A program made the translations under genes and the position numbers. Below are positions 46,893 through 59,650 of a DNA stretch of 64,000 nucleotides, piece after piece. This DNA comes from Salticus scenicus (lineage: Eukaryota; Arthropoda; Arachnida; Araneae; Salticidae): positions 132,335,626-132,399,625 of the forward strand of contig OZ005655.1 of NCBI GenBank assembly GCA_963930645.1. Reading direction: 5' to 3'. The notes beneath the pieces are model-generated. The model was given only the letters and a program-made list of their open reading frames with translations, made no database searches and was not told the DNA's origin. Each line of letters begins with the position of its first letter. Within the stretch, counting starts at the first letter, position 1.

Positions 46893-48200
46893 GCTATAAT
46901 TTTAACTAGGGATGAGACCATGACTTCCACTGATTCACTTAGAATGGATGAGTAAAATTTCTGTGTTATTGTTGTTTTAAATACATACTTATTACATCTT
47001 TTTTTTTTTTTTTAAACTTGTTTTCGCCGGTAATAAGGAAAAAAATTCAGAAGAGCTTATGTAGGTCAAATAAACTGCTAAAAGTATTCTTAAGGCTTTA
47101 ACCTGTTTTAATTGACACATCACTGGCTCAGCCAAACCCCATGTTATTCAAAGGGGAAGTTTGTTTTCCGAATTATCCATTACCTAAATTAAATTTTTTT
47201 TAAATTCCATTTTTACTTTCGCTTACCCATAAGGTAGAGAAAGTATTGTTTTTGGGTCAAATTTCCGAACGCGAGATTTTGTTATATTTACACGTTTTGA
47301 GGTCCCCTGAATACGAAAATCATGTTTTCAGCTAATGGTCTGTGTGTATGTCTGTGGGTGTATCTGTCTGTTATCAGCATATCTCAAAAACAAATTATGG
47401 CAGAAAGTTCAAACTTGGTATTCTAAATGTGTATCATATAGGGATGCTACAGTAAGCTTTTCGTTAAGATCAAGCAAATGGTTCGTGTACAGGGACAATC
47501 AAGGGAATTCTAATATATTACGTCCATGGGGGAAATTGCAGGTAAGTAGAGTTTAACGTCTATAGACTGCACTAAACCAAATGAAACGAATATATATATA
47601 TTGTAATAGAGATAATCAACTGGGAAAAAAATTTTGTGTATGTAGGAGTCACGCCTTCCCCCCTGGAGGGGAGTAAATTTTCATGATGGGTATCTTTCAA
47701 AAGAGCTCGCCAATACCTTTAAAACGAATGGTTGAACCAACGATCTGCGACAATTTAAAACAAAGTTATCGATTTTTTTCACTTTTAACGAAAAAAAAAA
47801 AAAAAAAAAAGAAAAAAAAATCGTTTTTTTTTTTTTTTTTTTTATATATTGAGAATAAAATGGTCTTTTTTTGGATATTTAGTGTTATACTACTTCTCTA
47901 ATATGGAAAATCGTCTGCATTATCATAAAAGATAATTTTTTTTAAATAATAATTTTAATAAATTATTTTTTAAAAACAGAATTATTTTTTAATAACCGAA
48001 TTAAATTTTATATAAATCTAGGTGCATTAATGAAACGGGGGGTTGAGGGGGGGGCGGTAGCCCCCCTCACACAGAATTAATTATCATATAAAACTCTTCC
48101 GAAGCCTAATTTGAATTGTTTAACATAGGTTTACATAACATCGTTATCTTACCTCTTAATCTCCAACCTGTATTTATAGTATTAAATTTCAGGGTAAGCG
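45911..48200. other. AT-rich host DNA and dispersed repeat
   Basis: Contains C-, T- and A-homopolymers and (TA)n near 46310. From about 47230 to 48200 it is a member of the dispersed family also seen, inverted, at 53690-54800 and 61490-62290 (GTTGAACCAACGATCTGCGA against its counterpart). No gene. Confidence 0.45.
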
Positions 48201-48299
48201 AAAGTCGTGAGTGACACACCAGATTATTACATTAAAAAAATTCATAAATGCTTAATTAGTTCTCGTTTTTTTAATAAAAAAAAGAATGATTTTTCAAAA

Positions 48300-49060
48300 T
48301 TTTATTTTTTTATTAGTGCTAGAGGCCTATTTCAGTCGGTACAGTTGTCGAATTTTTATAGGTCACTCTTAATTAGTGCTAGAGGCCTATTTCAGTCGGT
48401 TTATTGAATGGGGATTTATTGAATGAAGTCCCCCCACGGCACAACTTTGACATGAGTCCCCCCCCAGGCCCAACTTTGACATGAGTCCCCCCCCAAGGTA
48501 CCCCTATTTCAGTCGGTACAGCGTTGTCGAATTTTTATAATACACTCTTAATAGTGCTAAGGGCCTATTTCAGTCGGTTTATTGAATGGGGATTTATTGA
48601 ATGAAGTCCCCCCAAGGCCTAACTTTGACATGAGTCCTCCCTCCAGGCCCAACTTTGACATGAGTCCCCCCCAAGGTACCCCTATTTCAGTCGGTACAGC
48701 GTTGTCGAATTTTTATAATACACTCTTAATAGTGCTAAGGGCCTATTTCAGTCGGTTTATTGAATGGGGATTTATTGAATGAAGTCCCCCCAAGGCACAA
48801 CTTTGACATGAGTCCCCCCAAGGCACAACTTATGACATGAGTCCCCCCCAGGCCCAACTTTGACATGAGTCACCCCCAAGGTACAACTTTGACATGAGTC
48901 CCCCCAAGGCCCAACTTTGACATGAGTTCCCCCCCAGGCCCAACTTTGACATGAGTCCACCCCAAGGCCCAACTTTGACTTGAGCCCCCCCCAAGGTACA
49001 ACTTTGACATGAGTCCCCCCCCAAGGGGCACACCTTTGACATGAGTCCCCCCCAAGGCGC
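48300..49060. repeat. ACTTTGACATGAGTCCCCCC minisatellite
   Basis: A ~180-bp higher-order unit (GAGGCCTATTTCAGTCGG, GTTTATTGAATGGGGATT) occurs about three times, followed by roughly ten ~25-bp units of CAACTTTGACATGAGTCCCC. Repetitive glycine-rich antisense ORFs are shadows. Confidence 0.85.
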
Positions 49061-49061
49061 A

Positions 49062-49274
49062 TATCACCCTCATTGGGAAAAAGAGAAAAAACGTTGTTTT
49101 GAGGCTATAAGACAGTTTGGACTTCCAACGTTGTTTGTTACAGTATCTGCAGCTGAAACACATTGGTTTGATTTAATGAAAACTTTATCATGGAATTTAG
49201 ATCGTCACGAATTAACTAAAGAAGAATTTGTCGATATTAACAAGTTCAGCAGTAGGCCTCTGGCACTAAATTAA
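49062..49274 (+). pseudogene. Helitron helicase-like N-domain fragment
   Basis: The translated stretch YHPHWEKEKKRCFEAIRQFG, PTLFVTVSAAETHWFDLM and TKEEFVD matches the pattern of the Helitron helicase-like (Rep-side) N-domain, where an (A/S)xRQxGxPTxFxTxSAAE stretch is typical. Only ~70 residues survive, beginning at the minisatellite and ending at a stop. An open frame of 77 codons exists from 49041. Non-functional relic. Confidence 0.65.
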
Positions 49275-49416
49275 AATCTGTCACTGTCAGATTTTCATGT
49301 TTTAAATGATGAAATAATGTCGTGTCTGTATAATTTTTTTGTTAATAAATTCAAGAAAAATGCACAATAAGAGAGTTGTGAATTTTCTCTAAATGTGAAA
49401 CGAAATTAAGAAAATA

Positions 49417-52204
49417 CAGGGTGAGTTTGACATAATCTGCCAAACGAAAGGAGGTGATAGAACAGCCCATGGGGAGCATAAAACACAGTAGAAACCCTGT
49501 CCTATCTCTAACCGTTTCCGAGTAATGGTAGATAGAAAAAAAAAATCTGTTTTTTTTCAATCCCGTCTGAAACAACCTAAATTTGTGAGCTTTCTAAAAA
49601 ACTTACACCCAAAATAAGCCCATATTTGGAAAGGGCAGAAAAAATCCTATCGGGTGACATTATTTACATCAGGATACCTTAATTTGACGGCGAGCTACAA
49701 GCGCTAAAACATTGGCGAAGTTTAAAATCGAGTTGTCGCCAAATTCTTTAACCGGCAATTTTGCAAACACCGTTCAAGCTACAATCGGTCATATCTACCA
49801 AAAACTTCTCCATTCCACAAGCTTTAGAATGAACCCCCAATAAACCATATCGGTGTTCCAGTTCAGGAGAAATTTAGCCTTTTGTTTGCAATACATCACT
49901 GAATACGGCGTTCGTCGAAATTCGGCAAACGAAACGATTGTGAGTAAATGGAACGTATGCAAATTCGTGACTATCTGCATATGGACTCTTAGTGATATGC
50001 AGATGTACTCCAACCTTCTTGCGCGCGCATCCCATTCGCGAGTACAAAAGGCGAGTCAATCTGTAACAGCTCATTAGCTCGTCAGCTTCTTTTACGTTTT
50101 ATGCTGCTTCTTGCTTTAGCATTTTCTGGACTTTTCCTCAGCTCGGCCGATTCTTTTCACGCTGCTGTCACATCTACTTGGTCTGTCTTAGTTTATACTT
50201 AGTATGTTTTCCTACATTGGTACGAATTAACCAAGTTGGTTCTTATTCCGTTGCACTTTTTTTCTTCTACTTTTGTAAATTAATATTGAAATTTTATCCC
50301 TTTTTGTTTACCCTTCTGACTTTTATTTTCAATTGAAGTCATCACAGGGATCAAATTGTCATACTTTCCAACCTGTAAACAGATATGCCTAGTTTTACAA
50401 ATGAAGAGTACGCGGAGAGGCATTTTGTGTATGGATTTTGCGATGGTAACTCTCGGAGAGCCGAATAAGAGTACCGTCTACGTTATCCACATCGTCATGC
50501 GCCCAACCGTGCTGTATTTGCCGCAATTCATCGAAGGCTTAGGGAGAGTGGGTCGTTCGTTAGGGTGTACGAAAGGAGCCATGGTCGCCGCTCTGCCACC
50601 GCTGAGGAGTCCGTACTCGACAGAGTGGAGGAAAATCCAAATATGAGTTCACGCATACTTGCGAAAGAAGGTGGAATCTCCCAAAGTAAAGTGATAAATG
50701 TTTTGCGCAAAAACCAGTACCATCCATACCACTTCACACCGGTACAAGAATTACGCCGCTCAGATTTCCAAAAGCCGGTAACATTCTGCCGCTGGCTTTT
50801 GGAGCGAGTTATTGAGGAACACCATTTTCTTTGAACGAAACTGTGGACAGATGAGTCCCTTTTCACTCGGGATGGCATGTTAAATTTACATAACTGGCAT
50901 CATTACGCTCAACAAAATCCATTTGTAACACGAAACTCATCGTTTCAGACGCGATTCAGCTTAAATGTTTGGCTTGGAGTGGTTGGCGATCGCTTGATAG
51001 GTCCACCTGTGTTCCAAGGTCATCTGACAAGCAATACATATTTGGAGTTTCTGGAACATCATCTTCCAGGATTACTTGATGTCATTCCTGTACCCCAACG
51101 AACGGAAATCATTTTCCAACACGATGGGGCCCCTGCACATTCTTCCAATTCCGTTCGAGACTTCTTGACTCAGCAGTATCCGCGATGGATTGGTCGTAAT
51201 GGAACAATTCCTTGGCCACCTAGATCGCCAGATCTCACTCCATTGTACTTCTATGTTTGGGGTTTCTTGAAGCAAGGAGTGTACCGCACAGAAGTTGCCA
51301 GTTTGCAAGATTTAAGCAGCCGGCTGGATGATGCAATAATAAAACTGAGGGATGAGCTTTCGTTAAGCGCTACTGTGGTTTCCGTTCGTAAGCGGGCAAG
51401 GGAATGTATCAGGTGTGTGGGTGACCAATTTCAGCAGCGGTACTAAATTTCACACATCCTTTCGAATGCATATGTGCTTTAATCATAAACGTGAGATACG
51501 ACTTTTTTTTGCATATTCCTTTGTGAAAGACGGGAGAAACGTCATACTTCTTTTGTTTCCATTCCATTGTTTTTGTAAACTTAATACAACTGCTACTTTT
51601 CTTGTATGTCTTTAAAACTTTCTTTTTTGCATCTAAAAAACAGCGGGCTGAAGGCGGACATGAAATCAGGAACGACAATGGCACCCCGGGAGTCTCCTTC
51701 TCGAGAAACGTCGAGTTCAGTGATGAATGTTTGTCAAACAAAAGGCTAAATTTCTCCTGAACTAGAACACCGATATGGTTTATTGCGAGCTCATTCTAAA
51801 GCTTGTGGACTGGAGAAGTTTTTGGTAAATTTGACCGATTGTAGCATGAACGGTGTTTGCAGAATTGGCGGTTAAAGAATTTGGCGACAACTCGATTTAA
51901 AACTTCGCCAATGTTTTAGCGCTTGTAGCTCGCCGTCAAATTAAGGTATCCTGGTGTAAATGGTGTCACCTGATAGGATTTTTTCTGCTCTTTCCAAATA
52001 TGTGCTTATTTTGCGTGTAAGTCTTTCAGGAAGTTCAAAAATGTAGGTTTTTTTCAGACGGGATGGAAAAAAAGAGATTTTTCTTCTATCCATCATAACT
52101 CGAAAACGGTTAGAGATAGGACAGGGTTTCTATGATGTTTTATGCTCCCCATGGGCTGTTCTATCACCTACTTTCTTTTGGCAGATTATGTCAAACTCAC
52201 CCTG
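49417..52204 (+). mobile_element. Mariner/Tc1-superfamily element with ~460-bp inverted repeats
   Basis: 2788 bp flanked by TA (49415-49416 and 52205-52206). Ends CAGGGTGAGTTTGACATAAT are inverted copies, and similarity continues for about 460 bases (to ~49880 and from ~51750), with moderate divergence. A single transposase gene lies between. Confidence 0.92.
50385..51446 (+). pseudogene. Mariner-type (IS630/DDE) transposase with two stops
   Basis: One frame of 354 codons from ATG 50385 with in-frame TAA (50466-50468) and TGA (50832-50834). The N-terminal helix-turn-helix part is followed by catalytic motifs WTDESLF, IIFQHDGAPAH and WPPRSPDLTPLYFYVWG. In the last motif Tyr stands where the third catalytic Asp is expected in relatives, about 40 residues after the second Asp. 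Dead copy; otherwise well conserved, so relatively young. Confidence 0.9.
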
Positions 52205-52206
52205 TA

Positions 52207-54820
52207 TATCTACATTAAGCAATGAATAATTCTCCAAACAAATTTTCCTATATAATAACATGGGGTTTAGTTGCTGGCAGAGATAGATAGGGCATCTCCT
52301 TAAGACCACAGAGATTCAGGAAAACAGTAGGTTTCGAACTATGCTGTTCTTGATCATGCTTAAAAACATTAGCTGTAAACATCGAAAAAGAACTTCTGAC
52401 GCACCCTCATCGTCGGTTCAGTCGAACCTCATTTTATTCTAAGGTGAAATTTGTTATCAGAATTATTTATTATCTAACATATTTTTTAATTCCGCTTCTA
52501 TTATTCGAAAAACTCGCAACTGTTAAATTAGTTTTTGCCCCCACCACCCTCCTTAAAAAACTAGTGTGCTCTGGCCACCGCAAGACTTTCTTCTATATTT
52601 TTCTATACAAATTCACTAAGTGCAAATAATATATTAAAATTATCTAACATGATGAAGGCAAATGATTTTCATCTTGGAGAAAACTAATATTAAATGGCTA
52701 AAAAAAGAATTAAAAAACATCTTAAAAAGTGCGTTTTTATAACGGTTATCCCATATATCAAGTTTCGTATTATTATATGCCTTAGAAATTGAGATATAGC
52801 CTTCCCGTTTTCGAGGAAATTTTCAGTATAGCAGTGCCACCTATTGGCCGATAAGCATCCAACTTGAATCAGCATAATGTCTTATAAAAATCAAGTTTTA
52901 AATCATGATACGCAATAGAATTTGAGATATAGCCTTCTCTTAAGATGTGGAAATCGCTATGTAGCAGAGCTACCTGTTGATCGGTTGACACCAAAAGTTT
53001 ATAGGCGCTAATTTAGGTCAAGGTACATCCTACATGTATATTTATATACAATTTTGTGCAGTAGCACCTTAGCTATAGCCTTCCCTTAAATTGCGGAAAT
53101 CGCTGTATAGCGGCGCCACAGGTTGATCGATAAGCCTTCAAACTGAATTAGATTACGATCTCATAATGGCCTTCTTACATATCAAATTTTCTTTGATTTT
53201 ACGCAATAGAACCTGAGATATAGCCTTCCCTTTAAATTGGGGAAATCGCTGTAAAGCAATTGGCACCAAAAGTTGATAAGCAATAATTTAGGTCAAGGTG
53301 CATCTACATATAAAATTATCTGCACTTCTGTGCAATAGTTCCTGAGATATAGCCTTCCCTTAAATTGCCGATATCGCTGTATAGCAGCGCCACATGTTGG
53401 CAGATAAGCATTCAAATTGCACCAGCATAATATCTTATAATGACCTTCTAACGCATCAAGTTTTGTTTGATTATACGCAATAGAACCTGAGATGTCGCCT
53501 CCCCTTAAATTTCAGAAATCATTGTATAGCAGCGCCACCTGTTGAGCAGAAGACACCAAAAGTTGATAGGCACTAATTTAGGTCAAGGTGCATCTACTTG
53601 TAAGTTTATATGTCATTCTGAGCAGTAGTTCCGGAGATACAGTTGCCACAACATTTTGTCTCTCTCTCACACACACAGACATATTCTAACTAGTATGTTG
53701 TGGCCACCACAAGACATTCTTCTATATTTTCCTATGCAAATTCACTCAGTAACAATATTAAAAAAAATAAAAAATCGATAACTTTGTTTTAAATTATCAC
53801 ATATTTATAGTTCAACCATTCGTTTTAAAGGTATTGACGAGACCTTTCGAAAGATACCCATCTTGAAAATTTACCCCCCCTCCCCCGGGGAAGAAGCGAT
53901 GCCCTCACATGCACAATTTTTTTTCCTTAATTAACTGCTACTATTATCAATAATTCATATTAATTTTACAATCACAGGTTAAGAATAACTCTCATTATGT
54001 ACATTTATACGAAATTTTGTCCTATACTTCCATGTTAAAAATTTAGAAAAAATACGACCACAACGCCACCTGTTGAGCGATTGATCCCCAAATCTGTTTT
54101 TTTTTTTCGTTAAAAGTAAAAAAAAAAATCGATAACTTTGTTTTAAATTATCACAGATTTATAGTTCAACCATTCATTTTAAAGGTATTGACGAGACCTT
54201 TCGAAAGATACCCATCTTGAAAATTTACTCCCCTCGAGGGGGGACTTCCCCTCCAGAGGGGGTGGAGAGGCTCCTACGCATACAAATTTTTTTCCCAGTT
54301 GACTATCTCTATTATAAATAATTCTTGTAAATTTCATAATGATTACTAAAAAATAATTCTCTTTATGCACATTTATACAAAATTTTGTCCTATATCACCA
54401 TGTTAAAAATTTAGGAAAAGCGGGATGGCAACACAACCTGTAAGACAATTTTTACCAAAAGTTGATAGGCACTAATTTATGTCACCACATACCAATTTGT
54501 ATGAAATTCTGTGCAGTAGTTCCTGAGATGCAGTTGCCACAAAATTTTGTCACACACACAGGCAGACAGACATTTTCTAAAAATTGTCAAATCGTGTTCT
54601 ACAGCTCTCAAAACATGTAAATCCATCAAAAACACGAGGTCGAAAATTTTTACGAATCCAATACTTTCTTCTATTGAATATAGAAGAAAGTAAAAATGAT
54701 CAAATCGTGTTCTAGATCTCTTAAAACGTGTAAATCCGTTGAAAACCGGAAGTCGAAAATTTTTACGAATCCAATACTTCTATTGAATATAGAAAAAAGT
54801 AAAAAAAAAAGAAAAAAAAA
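52207..54820. repeat. Dispersed/tandem host repeats
   Basis: Diverged ~300-bp tandem units from about 52740 to 53640 (CAATAGAACCTGAGATATAG, CTGTATAGCAGCGCCAC, TAGGTCAAGGTGCATCTAC). Then two related blocks to 54820 (TTCAACCATTCGTTTTAAAG, GACCTTTCGAAAGATACCC). Related blocks lie at 47630-47930 (inverted) and 61490-62290. No coding potential. Confidence 0.7.
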
Positions 54821-55640
54821 TCTGGAGTGACTCCACTCGACTTTCCGAACATTGAGTAACTAACAGTTTTGTAGATAAAATAAAGAAAGAGGTGTTGCTA
54901 AACAAACAAAAAAGAGAAAACCATAACAGAGTGTTTGAGTATTTTTCTCCATATATCACACGAGGTTTTATTTAACACTACTGAACTTTGAGCCCTTAGA
55001 TCATAAAGATAAAGAATTTTTCGTTGTGTCCCTGTAAAAATCTATAAATGCTAGATTCACCAAAATCCTTATAGTTAGTGCAACAGTGATTTATAATATT
55101 CATACAAATTTTCAGCTGAATTGAATAAGGCGTTTAGATGCTATCGCTGGTCTCATAGGCCATAAAGATAAAGAGTTTTTCTTTGTCTCCCTGTAAAAAA
55201 ACTGTAAGTGCTAGATTCACCAAAATCTATACAGTTGGTTCAAATGTGACCCATAACATGTGTACAAATTCTTTGCTGAGATTAATAAGGCGTTTAGACG
55301 CTATCACACTTTTAAAAATTTGGCAAAGAATTTTTCTTTGTGTCCCTGTAAAAAAACTATAAGTGCTAGATTCTCCAAAATCTATACAGATTGAGTATCT
55401 GTGACCTATAATATGTGTATAAAGTTTTTGCTCAATTGAATAAGGCGTTTAGATGCTATCGCACTTTTAAGATTTTGGTCCCTTGGCCATAATGATAAAG
55501 AATTATTCTTTGTGTCCCTGTAAAAAAACTATAAGTGCTACATTCACCAAAATCTATAGGGTTCGTACTATGGTGACTTACAATATACGTACCAACTTTC
55601 AGCTTATTCGAACAAAGCGTTTAGACGCTAGCGTGTTCAC
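54821..55640. repeat. ~160-bp tandem repeat, four units, with GACTTTCCGAACA leader
   Basis: The leader TCTGGAGTGACTCCACTCGA recurs at 63779. Units carry TTTGTGTCCCTGTAAAAAAA, TAAGTGCTAGATTCACCAAA and AATAAGGCGTTTAGACGCTA. The array ends in (ACAT)n at 55650-55720. Confidence 0.8.
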
Positions 55641-55734
55641 TCACAGACATACACACATGCATACACACATACATACACACATACATACACACATACATAC
55701 ACAGTATGTATGTATGTGTGTATGTATGATCAGT

Positions 55735-56165
55735 CTGTTACCTGTTGCAGGTAAGGTTTTAGAGAAGCTCATGATTGAGAGAATTATGTATTTTTTTAAA
55801 TTTGAATAATTACTTAAGTAACAACCAATTTGGTTTTACCTCTGGTAAAAGTACTACTGATGCTATTTTCAAGGTTTCAAATTTTATTAAGGATAGTTTT
55901 AATCTTAATCTCCAAGCAATTTTGATATCTCTGGATGTTAAGGGGGCTTTTGATGCAGCATGGTGGCCAGCTATTTTGTTTCAGCTTCGAAATTTTCAGT
56001 GCCCAAGAAATTTATACTTTTTAACTGTTGATTATTTTTATGAGCGTTCTGCCAGTATTTCTACTGAAAATTATTTTTTATATAGAGATGTAACTATGGG
56101 TTGCCCTCAAGGATCTTGTAATGGCCCTGGCTTTTGGAAAATATTTTATGACTCTCTGCTTAAAT
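55735..56165 (+). pseudogene. LINE reverse transcriptase, N-terminal part
   Basis: Fingers and palm motifs are visible: GKVLEKLMIERI, QFGFTSGKSTTDAIFKVSNF, ISLDVKGAFDAAWWP and MGCPQGS. A frameshift lies in the T7 tract near 55791 (MYFF to FLNLNN). Reading continues to the transposon insertion at 56166. Confidence 0.85.
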
Positions 56166-57350
56166 GGGGAAATTGCACATTTTTCATTTTGACTTGTAAA
56201 TGATAGAGCATGAAAATACAAACATTTTGATACCATTTTTATGCATATTTGAAAACCGGATGCTTTAATAAATTAACTTTAAAAGACGTAGTTCTCATGT
56301 TGGCGGGAAAACGCTGCGTCACGTGATAAAACCTATCGTGACGTCACTATCCATGAAATGAACTGCCGGTTGAATTTCTCCCTCTTGTATTGTAAAGAAA
56401 AATCGTGCATTCAGCGAAATTTTGTATTCTTTCTTTAAAAAAAAAATATTAAAACTATTTGAACTCATTAAACATCACTTCATTCTATAAATGACACCAA
56501 GTTTCAATGATATTTTGTTGTACTCGCCTGCTGTTATTAATCCAAATTAAACTATAATCGAAATAATAGTTGATCAATAGAATTTTCTTAAAGAATGTTT
56601 TTAGTATGCTATGCCAAAGATGTATCTTTTAAATACCTGTTTTGTTTCATTTTATTATGTTTTATAGATTTATTATTATTTTATTATTATTATAGACTGA
56701 GTACAGAAATAAAATATTGGGATTGAGTAATAATATTTAACTGAATAATATGCACATTTTCATTGCTTAAATAATCTAGAATAGTTTATGCTAAATTAAC
56801 CTAAATTAGATTACTTTTATAATTATGAGATGCCAGTATATCTGTATATATATATATATATAATTTTTTAATACATTTCAATATTATAACTTAACAATAT
56901 TTCTATTAAAATAGCAGCTGAAGATTGCGAATAATTAAAAACATTATAGTGATGCAGTTTGAGAAATTGAAAAGTATTTAAGGAAAATTACATGCGCTTA
57001 TCATTCTAAATATATAAATAAAATTAAAAGAAGGTCTCCGTACAAAAATATTAATATTATTTATATATGTATATATATATAGAAACGCGTTTAGTTATTT
57101 TTATAATGTAATTACTTTTTTATTTGGAAAAATTTAAAAATAGAAAGAAAAGATTAATAGAAATAGAAAGTAATAATAATAACAACATTTAGCAATAGGA
57201 AAGATATAAAGTACTTTAAAATAAAATAAACACATGAAATATATGTTAAATGTAATAATACCTTATAAGTTATACATGATCTAGTTATAAATATGAATGG
57301 TATTAAATAATTAATTAAAAATTTGCAGTAAATTTCAGCAATCAAACGCA

Positions 57351-57431
57351 ATATATACACTGGTGGACAATTGCTGAGGACGGATGACAATAACTAAGCT
57401 ATTGTCATTCGTCCTTAGCAATTGTCCACCA

Positions 57432-57441
<10 letters not shown>
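57351..57441. repeat. Foldback element, 42-bp arms
   Basis: Arms differ at two positions and are separated by 7 nt. The outer core CACTGGTGGACAATTGCT is TA-flanked, like a minimal Tc1-type MITE. Confidence 0.8.
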
Positions 57442-57467
<26 letters not shown>

Positions 57468-58080
57468 TTCATTTATCAATGAAGCCTTAATGTGAAATCC
57501 AAATATGTTTAGAAGTTTAGAATATATCAGGGGTCGACCCAGGTAAAAACTGGGACCCATTTGCTTCCCCTTCACAAAATCCAAATATCTAAAATGGGCC
57601 CCTTTAGAAAATACAAATCCATAAAATGGGTCTCTTCACAAAATTCAGATTCATAACAACAGGCCTTTCTCAAAATTTATTTTTAAAAAGATGATGATTT
57701 TGTAAAAGTTTTCTACGTTAACAATATTATTTTTAATGAGTGTGTATACTTGGCTCAGTAATATGCTGTTAACTTGATAATGAACATTAAATAGAGTAAC
57801 TTCTTAAGTGAAAGGTTTCGTGTGATAATTCTTTTTATCACAAGAAGAAATAAATTTTCCCAAAATTATCTTGTTTTTCACAAAAAAAAAAAATTGTCTT
57901 TCACAAAAATGAGCCCCAAAAGTAAACCTGGAATAACCCTTGCATATACTATAATTGACGGTCTTCGCCTGCTTCGCTGGTCGCTAAATTTAATAAATTA
58001 ACAAAAAAAAAAAAAAAAAAAAAAAAAAACTTTTATTTCTTTTATATCATTCTATAAACAAAAAATAAATAAATAGATAA

Positions 58081-58263
58081 TTAAAAAATAAATTCATTGA
58101 AATCGCTCTTAACATCGTTTTGGTTATTCGCAGCCTGCGGCAACTTCTTTCCCTCCAGTGTACCCTGCTTTTTTGGATCTGGGTTCTTATTGCCCGCAGC
58201 AATGTCTTTCGTGGGCACTTCAATTTGTGTACATATCAGGAAGCGAAAGCTTCTATTATTCAA
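58081..58263 (-). CDS. Possible captured exon, Lys/Asn-rich 60-codon ORF
   Basis: An open frame on the minus strand within the AT-rich 3.5-kb transposon. Its DNA is GC-richer than its surroundings. The peptide is hydrophilic (VPTKDIAAGNKNPDPKKQG...SDFNEFIF) with no domain I recognise. A pyrimidine-rich stretch (CTTTCGCTTCCTG) lies at its 5' side, as before an acceptor. It could be a last exon carried along by the transposon, or chance. Confidence 0.25.
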   Translation of the reverse strand: MNNRSFRFLICTQIEVPTKDIAAGNKNPDPKKQGTLEGKKLPQAANNQNDVKSDFNEFIF

Positions 58264-59650
58264 AAACTAAGGTTTTAAGGATAGCTGTATCTCAGCATCT
58301 ATTAAATATACTTTAATTTTGGCACCATGTACTTTATTGCAATCACTTTTTCTGCTATATTACCATTTCATTTCGATTAGTACAATAAATAAATAAATAA
58401 CAAAAGATTTTCTTTTCAAAGGCATTAAATAAATAATAAATAAGTTTTTATTAAATTTAAATTTTAATAAGACTAATCCTTTATGCGGTATTAGCATTTT
58501 CCCGATAAAAACATTTAATTATATTTTCCTTTTGAAATGAATTAATTAAATAAATAAATAGTTGTGTAACAGCCGTTGCTAATGTAAACAACGTAGAACA
58601 ATATAATTCAAATAAATTTAAGAAAATTAAATGGAAAAATAAATGGATAAAATTGATATATATATATACATAAATTACTTAAAAAATTATAAAAAGTAAA
58701 CTTTTTTTTTTTTTTTTTTTTTTTTTAATAAAATAAAATAAAAATAATAAATAAATAATGCAATTTGAAAATAACATTTTTTTTTTCGTTGCAAAAACAT
58801 GAAGTAAATATTAAATATATAATTAATGACTGCTCTATAAAATAATCATATATAATTTATAAAATAACATAACTAAAAAAGTCTGGTTAAAAAAAAAATA
58901 ATAATAAAATAAATAATCAGTAAAATGTATTTTTATGTACTATGAAACTTTAATGAATATTTTAATTATAATTAAATCTTTAAGCATACATTATGAAAAA
59001 AGAAATATTCTCACATACAAGCATCTAAAAAATTAGAGAAATGTAAAAAAATACTACTAATATATTAAAGCAATGCTAAAATTCTATTACGAAGACGTTT
59101 ATAATTTTCAAAATATAAATACAGAACAAATCTAGATCGTTTAGCTTTAGCTACTCTTATATCTATGCGCTAATAAAATCGAGGTTTCTTCTCAAAAATG
59201 AAAATATGGAAAGAGCATCTATTTTCGGAACATTATCCGATTGCTCTTTTACAAACCCAAAATGGACATTATACAAATAAAAATAGAAATATATATATGT
59301 ATAAGATATAAGATATAGTATAGTTATGGAAGGTTTAAGTTATTTCTTACAAAAGGTAAAAATTTTAAGAATAAACTATAAAATACAGATTAGAATAGAG
59401 CGAACGAAAAGAAAAGCAAGCGGTAAAAGAGTGTAAACATTCACACTTCGTGTACTGTGACGTCAATCCCCTCACGGAGCGTTTTCGGATCACGTGGTTT
59501 TGTTTTGGTTTTTAGCGATTTTAAAACGTTAATTAAAAGTTAATTTGAAATAATTTTACGATTTTAATTGGATTTTTCGGATTCCCAAGATTGATTTTAT
59601 CGATTACAATTAAAAGAAATTGTTTTTCCTTCCGTGTGCAACTTCCCCAT

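Larger units (their letters stand above)
56166..59648. mobile_element. 3.5-kb DNA transposon with AT target duplication
   Basis: Inverted ends GGGGAAATTGCACA / GGGGAAGTTGCACA bounded by AT (56164-56165, 59649-59650). Removing it rejoins the LINE frame (SLLK to LGYPVNVEVIAFADDV). Subterminal blocks are related but inverted (GTCACGTGAT with TGACGTCA near 56320-56345; GGATCACGTGG with TGACGTCA near 59458-59495). Interior is AT-rich with a foldback at 57351-57441 and one GC-richer ORF at 58081-58263. No transposase seen; superfamily unresolved. Confidence 0.75.

Noticed and set aside
48772..49163. Glycine-rich repeat proteins on the minus strand
   Set aside because: Shadow of the 25-bp minisatellite; open in several frames.
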